This document shows, one piece after another, positions 55,942 through 64,000 of a stretch of DNA of 64,000 nt (the first letter of the stretch is position 1; each line of letters starts with the position of its first letter). The notes below the pieces were generated by a model. It saw only the letters and a program-made list of their open reading frames with translations, did not search any database and was not told the DNA's origin. Source of the stretch: Lunularia cruciata (Eukaryota; Streptophyta; Marchantiopsida; Lunulariales; Lunulariaceae); NCBI GenBank assembly GCA_948567375.1, contig OX419763.1, forward strand, positions 1,178,001 through 1,242,000, in the 5' to 3' direction. Position numbers and translations under genes: made by a program.

Positions 55942-58900
55942 TGTGACAACCCAACCCAACAAATATCACTTTTGCGGTAATCAAGTAAGTAAAGTTCATT
56001 CATGCAGAGATACTAGTCAGAAATTTTTGAATAACAAACAAAGTAACCAAATTGGTTCTTCTTGGTTGCATCTTTAATCTCTCAAGTAGAAAAGAGTAAC
56101 AAGCACTGATTTGCAGCCTTGTCACAACAATTTGTCACCCATAATCACAAATCATTCAAAATTTTCCAAAAAATCTTATATTTGATGATTTAGTCCACCC
56201 CAAAAGATGGCTACTTCACTATAGAATGACTTGGCCATAGAATAATGTTCCATCCTTCCATTGAAGGCACAACTTCCTCAATCCAAATTGCTTCACATCA
56301 ACCTTGCGTGGCACGCACAAATGAAAAGTACTACCAGCACTACAATTCCTCTTAGATTTGTCAAGGCATTGCTTTGATTGCACTTCACTCAAGATCAAAC
56401 ACAAAGAATGAAGATCAAGGCTTTGGAATCCAACATTTGACAAACACACTGACTTGAACTTTGAAATTCTCTCAACAATCACAAGCACACACATAGAATT
56501 GATACTTGGAATTAAGCTCAAGCAACAAGCACTAAACTTAGTACTTTGGTTTATCTATTCTTAGGATTATGAGCATTGAACAACATAAGACTATGAATGC
56601 TTCCTTTAAATAGGCTGAGCAATTGACTGTTACTTACAAAAATATTGTTCTATGACAACTTTACCAACCTATACATCCAAAATGACAATGCACCTCTTCA
56701 TATCTCAAATCTGTTACTAATTCAATCCGATGTCAACCTCAACTTTGGCCTCCAAACCTGGTGTTCCTTCAAGTATTTCTCCTTCTTCAGGTCTATCTAA
56801 TTCTACTACTTCTTCACTACAAACTACAATTGAGGTCATGGGTACACTATCTACATCATTATCTGCTGACCCATTCCTTTCTACTGTCTAAGGTAACTCA
56901 CCCAAAGACACTTGTACTCTTAGTTCTACTACTTCAGACTTCTTGGCTAATTTTACCTCATTATGAAGTCTATCCAAGTCTGATCTAACAAGATCTAATC
57001 TGAGAGAGACATTGTCTCCTACCTCTAACATTTACCCATCTACATGATCTTGTAGATGAATTAACAAATTATTCAACTCCGTGTCCTTCACTTCAACTCG
57101 TGCAGTCTGGCTTCTTCCAACTTCCTTTGACTTCAGTGCTAAGCAACACCTTCATCTCATTTGCCATTGCTACTACTACATTGGATTCTACCACTAAGTC
57201 CACCTTCTCCTTCTTTCTTTCCTCCTCCAGTTCATTGCAATACATTTGCAACTTGTCCTTGAATTCAGCCTTCATCACCTCTTTCTCTTGTCGATTCAAC
57301 ATGAGTTGATCTTCTACCACCCTCAACAATCCTTGCAATTGGACTTCCTCTTGACTACACTTTGTCAACTCCCGCTGCCAAGCTTGATCTTTATAGGCTG
57401 CCTTCTTCCTTAAACTCTCTAGTTCTTGCTCCATCATTGCTACACTTGCCTTTGAATGTATCAGCTCCATTTGTGCATCAGCAATTTCACCCTTCAGTAC
57501 GTTGACTAACTCCGTCTTTTCCTTTACTTCTTCCAAACATATCACCAAATCTTCCTTCATTGCCTCTGAGTGCTTACTTTGAAGAATTTCCTCCACCCAA
57601 AGTTCTCTAGCTTCTATTTCTACTCGCATTAGCTTACCTCTCAATAGTGAGGTCTTTGCACTCCACTTCGTCACAATTGCTAACTCATCTTTCAAATCCA
57701 GATTAGCACTCGCAATCTCTACTTTCTTTTGCTACAAAAACACCAATAAGGGACATACTACCTTTGATAGATAATCCACTCCATCATATTCCATGTCATC
57801 AGCTCTGACGTCTTCACCTTCTACAAGTAAATCCTCCATGGACGCCTTACCCCGAAGTCTCAATCTTCATACCTTCAATGTTTCTTCCTCCAAGCTCTCC
57901 TCTTCCTTGGTGGTAACTTTACTGGGTCCAACATTGGCTGCTTGAACACTTTGTTTCCCATTGGCACCTCTTGGACACACCAAGATACCTTGTTCTTCCT
58001 TTTTCCATCCTCACTCAATGGTAGACACCTTCGGACTTGTCTTCTTTGTGTCTATGATTCATTCTCTTATTTGCTGAACATCATCCTTACCTTCACTCCC
58101 ATTGCTCAACTCCTCACTTTGCAGTGTGAGCTCTTCTTCTCCGCCCAAGGCTTCTTCCTTCGACTCAGTTTCTCCTTCTGACTCATCCTCCTCCGGAGTC
58201 AATTTACCTTCATTGCCATTGCCTTTGGATTAGGCTTCTGCATCTTCTACGGCGGTATTGATGCCATTGGTCCTTTGGGTTTATCTCTCTTTCTTGGTTT
58301 GGGGATGTCAACTACTACAATGCTCTCCTTTCCACTCTTCTTGTAATACTCATCCCCTTCTCAAACCCACTCCATTTGATACCATTCATCTGCATCTGCC
58401 TCCTTGCACGAATCTGGATGAAAGTGTGACCACATTCTATTTCTCTCCTCCAAAGTCAGTAAATTTAGCCCAAAATAGAAGTGAGCTGCAAAGGGTATGA
58501 AGTAGTGTGGTTGGATATCCATTCTCCAACCCGTAGTCATCTGCTCCACTTGCTGATGTATACACTTTGCCCAATCTACTGCTTCTCCTACAAACATCTG
58601 ATGAAAGAAACTGCTTGTTGCATGGTAACATAGGTGGTTTGCTCTAGCTTGAACTTCACCATCATTGTGCTCACGGTACCTCTCCACTTTGGGTCTTTAT
58701 AACTATCCACCTTATACCTATTCTTGGTGCATGGTTGATTAAAAGAATTTCTTACTATAGTAGTCTCTTTTGATGCATCACATTTTTTATAGAAGGTGGT
58801 ACCCCCTATCTCTCCTGCTTCTCTACCCAAGACTAATCTCCAATCTGACTCTATCCATCAAGCTAGATTCCCTCTCCTTCCTTCATGCTTCAGCCCATTC

Positions 58901-59155
58901 TTGCAATCACTCACGGTGATCTTTACCATGAAACCTTGAAAACTAAAATTCCAAATCCAAGCCAGAAATGTGATACAAAGTCTAAATTAGACCTTGATCC
59001 TTGCCACTACACCTAATCTATGCATTGCAAGACCCCTTACCACACTATGCTTACTCACTTTTGGGGCCATCATATGTTTCCTCACTCTCTTCTTGTGAAA
59101 GATCGTACTTGAGATTCTTGAGATTGTACTCTTCTTCTTACATATTTTCATTTTC
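55942..59155 (-). repeat. Minus LTR with intact 3' terminus, 5'-truncated
   Basis: Starts at a proper terminus (TGTGACAACC on the plus strand) and runs through R/U5, a CTATTTAAAG box (56613-56604) and nearly the whole U3 ORF. It ends near 59155, where a second LTR copy begins in its own linker. The globular domain occurs twice between 58361 and 60000, which shows that two LTR copies are joined here. Confidence 0.78.
56717..59155 (-). pseudogene. U3 ORF, copy with longest open coiled coil
   Basis: The C-terminus (DIGLN and TAG) is at 56719-56717. The coiled coil 57695-57093 is open for 200 codons, the longest here: MEQELESLRKKAAYKDQAW, then RQEKEVMKAEFKDKLQM and many E/K/L heptads. The linker and acidic segments decay between 57720 and 58360. 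The globular domain is in 58830-58588 (TTFYKKCDASKETT, TKNRYKVDSYKDP) and 58687-58361 (GEAVDWAKCIHQQVEQM, HYFIPFAAHFYFGLNLL). The N-terminal part near 59090-58990 has VRGLAMHRLGVVARIKV. The start codon region is lost at 59155. Confidence 0.72.
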
Positions 59156-60047
59156 ATTTCAACCAATGATGGCTCCCTCACAATAACTTTGTGCCTTGGA
59201 ACCAACCTTCTTGTCTTTCTTGGCTTTGCTAGTGACACAATCTCCTTGGGATGTTTTGATTCTTTGTCCTTGGAATATTTGGTTGCATTCTCATATATTG
59301 GCCTGTCTTGGTGAAGTGTTCATCACTTTGCCAGAGTTGGAGAAGGTTTGTTGCTCTTCTTCATCTGCTTCTCTTCTCAGGTCTGGATGGGAACGTGAGA
59401 CCATCTTCTTCCTCTCTTCTCCCTTCAATAAGTTCAATGCAAGGTAGAAATGCACTACAAATGGCACTAGATAATGAGGCAGTGATTGATCCCTCCAATT
59501 CCAAACCATTTGCCTCATTTGCTGGTGAAAATGCTTTGCCCAATTCACCGTGCTCTTGCAATTATCTGGTGGAGAAACACTACTTGGTGCGTCATCATGT
59601 ACATGGTCTGATCTGGCTTGAAGAGTACCATCATTGCCCTGACAATACTTTGCCTTACTAGGTCTCAATAGGTATCAACCTTATACCTATTCTTTCTATG
59701 TGGAGCACTAAAGGAATTTCAGATTTCCTCAGTCTCTTCTGTAGACTCTCCCTTCTCACAAAATGTCTCTCCGGTTTCCTCACCAGCCTCTCTCTGCAAG
59801 ACCAATCTCCAATCCAACTTTGTCCATCAGGCTGGATTGCCTCTCTTTTCTTCTTCCTCTGGCCTCTCCAGACAATCACTCATAGCTACTTTTGCCATGA
59901 ACCCTGGAAAACTCAAATTCCAATTCCAAGCTAGAAAAGTAATTCAAAGTCTACTCAAAACTTCAATCCTTGCTATTACATCTAGCCTCCAAATCATAGG
60001 ATTTCTCATGTGAAGGACTGTTCTTCTCATCCCTCATTGGCTGTGAG
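59156..60047 (-). repeat. Second minus LTR copy, part adjoining the nested solo LTR
   Basis: Covers the U3 ORF from the linker (about 59238) back to codon 60 or so at 60047, and ends in GTGAG before the nested solo LTR. The rest continues at 63833. Confidence 0.78.
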
Positions 60048-60430
60048 TGTGGTGCCCACATTTTTTTTTTCCAAAATAAAGGAGAAGAAGTGTATAGAGA
60101 AGTCGGATTGCGCCTGTATGGCCAAAGAAGGCAAAGAAAAGAGTCTTCAGGATGAAACCCAAAGTAAAGTGACTTCAGGTCATAAGGTGAAGTACTCAGA
60201 ATTGCCCTATCAGCATACAACCCAAAGTAAATTGTCTTTGTATCGGGGGGAGCTCAACCCGAGGCAAAGATAGTCTAACAACCTTTCATCGGGGCAAGAA
60301 ACTCAAGAAGGGGCCGTTTAAAAATTGGCGGCCCATACGCGTGAAGGTTGATTGACAGTGACAGGTGCATGCCAGAGGTGTGATTTCTTGGTAGAAAATC
60401 AAAGTGACAAAGGACGAAGAAGTGCAACTC

Positions 60431-60439
60431 TATAAAAAT
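60431..60439 (+). promoter_or_regulatory. TATA-like box upstream of U3 ORF
   Basis: TATAAAAAT begins 27 bp before the ATG at 60458, the same spacing as in LTR A. Confidence 0.45.
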
Positions 60440-60457
60440 TGAGCTTGCAATGACGGA

Positions 60458-63031
60458 ATGTCGAGTAATTTTCCTTTGTCGTTGAGAAGTCGTCTTGCAG
60501 GTGATCGGGGGAAAGGAAATAGAGTTGGACTCGTGTTAGTGCGCAAGGGAGAAGTCACGAGAGTGAAATTGAGAGAGAGTGAGAAGGTAGAAGAGATGGG
60601 AGGAGGGAAGAAGAACTCCGACTTCGCAGTGAGAAATCATGTGATTTGGAGGTTAGACGTAATAGCAAGGATTGAAGTCTTGAGCTGACTTCGGATCACC
60701 TTTCTGGCATGGAACTGGAATGTAAGCTTTCCAGGATTCACAATAGAAATCATTGAGAGTAAGTGTCTCAATGGACCCGAGGAAGAAGGGAAGAGAGGAA
60801 ATCCGGCTCGCTGGACAGAGTCGGATTGGAGACTCGTACTCGGGAAAGAGGCAGGCTTAGAGCAGGGAGCCACGTTCTTGGGGAAGGGAGAGATAGCTCA
60901 AGAAACTCAAGAAGTGAGGCGCTTTCTCTTTGAAGAGAACAAAGAATGGGTATAAGGTTGAGAGTTACAAGGATCCAGTGAAGAGAGGGATTGTGAGTGC
61001 TCTCATGGCAATCTTGAAGCCAGAGAGAACAACTTATGTGATGAAACACCAAGCGGTGTTCTTCCATAAATTGTTTGCAGGAGAGCCTATTAATTAGGCA
61101 AGGTGCTTCCATGGGAGGACAAGACAAATGGTGTGGAATTTGCAGGATAAGTCGCCTCCATACTACATTGTGCCGTTTGCAGCACATTTCTACCTCGGGT
61201 TGAATTTGCTCAATTTGGTAGAGCAAAGCAAAATGGTGTCTCACTTCCATCTCGACTTGAGAAGAGAAGTCGACATGGAGGAGCAGCAGTACATTCTCAA
61301 AATCCAAAGCACGGATGATTACTACACGAAGACGGGCAAGAGCGTGCAAATAGAAGCGAGTACTCCCCTGACAAAGAAGAGAGATCGGCAAGGTGATGCC
61401 AAAGATATCAAGAAACCTCAGAAGACGCTAAGAGGCAACCCGAGGTGAGGCATGGTGGTAATTGAGTCAAAGGATGAAGACTCAGAAGGAAATGCTGAGC
61501 TCAAAACGGAAGACTCGAAACACGAGGAAGAGCCTGAGCTAACGTTGCAGAGCGGAGATACGAGCAGCAATAATGATGAAGGGGGAGAGATGACATCGGT
61601 ATAAGCGGCTGATGAATACGAAGAAGAAGAAGTGCACGCCGAGATGGAAGCCGAAGACAATACATAGTTGGAGGACGAAGTAACTGTGCCCAAGGAAAAG
61701 AAGATCGCATTACAGCGAGGAGTTCACTCAAGACATAAGGCAAAGTGTGAAGTGGGGCCAAGTAAAGCAAAGGAAGAGGTAGGAGAAAGCTCGGGGAGTG
61801 AGGCATCAATCCCGATACAAAGACTGCAGAGGAGAAGGCAAGTATCGGGTGAAGAAGGGGTAAGGAAGGAGATTTCTATGCACGAAGAAGTAGGTGCAAG
61901 AAATGGAGTGGAGTACCTGCAGGAAATTGTGTGTCCATTGTTGGTAAGGTTGGAGACAAGAAGAGGGAGATGCAGTCGACATGTCCGGAGGTGACGATTG
62001 TGTTGCAAGTATTAGCGCGATTAGAAGAAGAGAACTCGGAGTTGAAGAAGAGTGTAACCCGAGGTGAGGAGGAAAGGGAAGTACTGTGAGCAGAGGCAGT
62101 AGAGAGAAGTCAGGTAATTGAAGACCTGAAGAGAGAAGTGAGCTATCGAGAGGATCTTGCAAGGAAGAGTGACATAGCAAGGGAGAGACAAGTAGCAGAA
62201 TACAAAATCTTGAAGCAACAGTTTGCTAATTCACGATTAGAAATTATCCATGCTATGGCAAGGGTAGCAGAGAAAGAGCAAGAGCTTGATAGAGTGATGG
62301 AGAGTATGGAAGAGAAGAAGCAACTCAGGCAACAAGAATTGGCGACACGATATAGAGAAGAAGAGAGGTTGAGAGAGTTACTTTGTAATCAAGAGGAGAA
62401 AGTTGTACAGAAGGAGAAGGAGAAGGAGACGGTGGAAGCCGAGTTCAAAGTAGAGTTGGCGATGTACAAAGAGGACTGGCTTGCAGATTGAGAGCAAGAG
62501 AGGAAGATGTGGTTGGAGCCATTGAAGGAGATTGTCCTCAGGATGAAGGCAATGTTGAGTACAGAGGCTAGCATTCGAATTGAAGAAACGCGACTGCACA
62601 AGTTGAAGTTGTTGTTGTAGGAGATGAGGCAAAGATGGGCGAAAGACACTGATATGAACGCTTTGTTGATTAAGTTAAGAACTCGTGTAGATAGAAAGAT
62701 ATAAGAAGTAGAGGGCAACATTTCAATCAGATTAGACTTAGTGAAAATAGAGATAGAGAAGCTTCGGAGGGATATTAGAGCAAGACCCAAAGTAGAGAAC
62801 ATAGGAGTACAAATGTCTTTGGAGTTACCAGTGGAGACATTAGAGAAGAGTGGGTCAGGAGATAAGGAATTAGATAGAGTACCCACTAGTGGAATTTCAG
62901 ATCAGGAAAGAGAATTGTTGGATCTGGTAGAAGAAGTCAAAGATATGAAACCCTAGGAAAGAGTAGTAGGAAGTAAATTTACTTCGGGTTCAGGTTTGAA
63001 AGCCGATGACGAAGTAGACATCGGATCGTAG
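60458..63031 (+). pseudogene. U3-encoded ORF, most complete domain order
   Basis: 2574 bp from ATG 60458 (MSSNFPLSLRSRL) to the TAG at 63031. The first 76 codons are open, then CGA has become TGA. The same frame continues through AWNWNVSFPGFT and GNPARWTESDWRLVLGKEAG to about 60925. After a frameshift the globular domain resumes (KNGYKVESYKDPVKRG, then frame 61128-61448 with PFAAHFYLGLNLL). An acidic linker (61450-61700) and a basic segment (61700-61860) follow. The coiled coil 62138-62491 is open for 117 codons (VAEKEQELDRVMESMEEKK). The tail is 62741-62956. Few events separate it from an intact frame, so this is a good template for alignment. Function unknown. Confidence 0.78.
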
Positions 63032-63151
63032 TAGAAACAGATTTGAGATTTGAAGGGGCAGATATGAAAAGGTGCATTGTCATTTTGGATGTGCAGGTTA
63101 GAAGAGTTGTTGTAGAATGGTATAGTTGTTAGATAATTATCAATTGCTTCA

Positions 63152-63160
63152 CTATTTAAG
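63152..63160 (+). promoter_or_regulatory. Candidate genomic-RNA TATA box
   Basis: CTATTTAAG, about 675 bp before the LTR end and downstream of the U3 ORF stop. Confidence 0.55.
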
Positions 63161-63832
63161 AGTGGCATTTGCAATCAATTATTGTTCAGTGCTCACAATT
63201 CTGAGAATAGATAAAGCGTAGTGCTATGAAGCAGTGCTGGTCGCTTGAGCTTGATTCCAAGTATCTGCTTTGTTCTGTGTTTGTGAGTGTTTGGAGAAAT
63301 TCGAAGTGCAAGTTAGTGTGTTTGTTGGATGTTGGATTCTAGAGCCTTCATCTTCATTCTGTGTGTTTGATCCTGAGTGAAGTGCAATCAAAGCAATGCC
63401 TTGACAGATCTGAGAGGAATTGTAGTGTTGGTAGTATTCTGCATTTGTGAGTGCAGTGCAAGGTTGATGTGAAGCAATTTGATCGAGGAAGTTGTGCCTT
63501 CAATGGAGGGGTGGAACACAATTCCGAGGCAAAGTCATTTTGTAGTGAAGTGCCATTTTCGGGAGAGCCTGAATCATCACAATCAAGATTGTTTGGAAAG
63601 ATTTGATGGAGTTGTGATTAAGAACCCTAAATTCGTGACAAGACTGCAAATCAGTGCTTGTTACTCTCTTCTGGGTGTGGTTTCTACCTGAGAGACTAAA
63701 GACGCAACCAAGAAGAAATGCAATTATTACTTCGACTTTGTATTTGACCAATTCTGACTTGTATCTCTGCGAGAACAAACTTTACTTACCCGATTACCGC
63801 AAAAGTGATATTTGCCGGGTTGTCACAATGAG

Positions 63833-64000
63833 ATCTCTCACTCATGGTAGCTTTAAGATAATTCTACCATCTCTTGGAATGTGAGATCCTAACTACCTTT
63901 GGATTGTTAAACATCAAACTCTTAGATGGCTTTGCAACATGCACTCCTTTGAGTTGAGTACTCAATGGCTTAGGATACTTGTGTGACATTTCAAAGTCCC
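63833..64000 (-). repeat. Second minus LTR copy, U3 side, cut by window edge
   Basis: Resumes the LTR interrupted by the solo LTR. It matches 8400-8600 in reverse complement and contains the U3 ORF start (63989). The LTR 5' end lies beyond the window. Confidence 0.78.

Larger units (their letters stand above)
60048..63827 (+). repeat. Solo LTR, long type, target duplication GTGAG/ATGAG
   Basis: 3780 bp from TGTGGTGCCC to GTTGTCACA, flanked by GTGAG (60043-60047) and ATGAG (63828-63832), one mismatch. The flanking minus-strand LTR sequence is continuous once the insert is removed. It carries the U3 ORF (60458-63031), a TATA-like box (60431-60439) and a CTATTTAAG box (63152-63160). Confidence 0.93.
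59156..63989 (-). pseudogene. U3 ORF fragment split by solo LTR 60048-63827
   Basis: Pieces 63989-63828 and 60047-59156 form one frame set once the nested LTR and one duplication are removed. The start ATG at 63989 gives SHKYPKPLSTQL, matching copy D at 8419. The globular domain is readable in 59879-59658 (KLDWRLVLQREAGEETGET) and 59668-59291 (ARVNWAKHFHQQMRQM, PHYLVPFVVHFYLALNLL, SHPDLRREADEEEQQ). The coiled coil is absent because of the junction near 59155. Stops and shifts are present. Confidence 0.68.

Noticed and set aside
57093-57695. Host coiled-coil (myosin- or kinesin-like) protein gene
   Set aside because: The same coiled-coil sequence recurs in every long LTR at the same position, with duplications at the LTR ends. 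It is part of the retrotransposon.

Overview
This window is plant nuclear repeat DNA, and I see no host gene in it. Nearly every base belongs to one superfamily of Ty3/gypsy LTR retrotransposons. The lineage is read from four things: a primer-binding site complementary to the 3' end of tRNA-Asp, a Gag with CCHC zinc knuckles, a retropepsin/RT/RNase H/integrase order, and an integrase C-terminus without a chromodomain. Together these suggest an Athila/Tat-like, non-chromoviral element. Dense nesting and decayed CpGs fit a large seed-plant genome, possibly a gymnosperm, but the species cannot be read from the sequence.

The unusual feature is the LTR. It begins TGTGGTACCC or TGTGGTGCCC, ends GTTGTCACA, and is about 3.7-3.8 kb long. 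Its limits are fixed by five nested solo LTRs with target-site duplications (exact at 20948-24792, 40870-44619 and 46811-48729; one mismatch at 34749-38440 and 60048-63827), by two PBSs just inside LTR ends (2699-2716 and 13025-13042) and by one polypurine tract just outside an LTR start (7991-8002). Each long LTR holds a decayed reading frame of about 850 codons in U3. It has a conserved N-terminal motif, a globular domain of about 230 residues, an acidic linker and a long coiled coil. A TATA-like box lies 27-34 bp before its ATG, and a second one (CTATTTAAR) lies after its stop, about 664-680 bp from the LTR end. A shorter LTR class (1919 bp at 46811-48729; truncated copy at 32236-34040) lacks most of the ORF but keeps the 3' part.

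Layout. 1-6486: minus-strand element A (gag/protease, PBS, 5' LTR), inserted in plus-strand element D (pol remnant 6487-7990, PPT, truncated 3' LTR to 9091). 9269-16019: plus-strand element C (5' LTR, PBS, gag, protease, start of RT). 16020-34040: LTR pieces only, in both orientations, with one intact solo LTR at 20948-24792. 34041-39922: minus-strand pol/gag remnant (element B) split by solo LTR 34749-38440. 39923-49722: plus-strand LTRs, the outer one split by a 3.75-kb solo LTR, an unrelated 0.68-kb insert and a 1.9-kb solo LTR. 49723-52395: LTR pieces including the best-preserved U3 ORF. 52396-55901: a gag fragment (plus) joined head-on to an RT-RNase H-integrase fragment (minus). 55902-64000: minus-strand LTR pieces with solo LTR 60048-63827 nested inside.

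All coding regions carry stops and frameshifts, so they are annotated as pseudogenes. Around four fifths of the window is LTR and around one fifth internal region.
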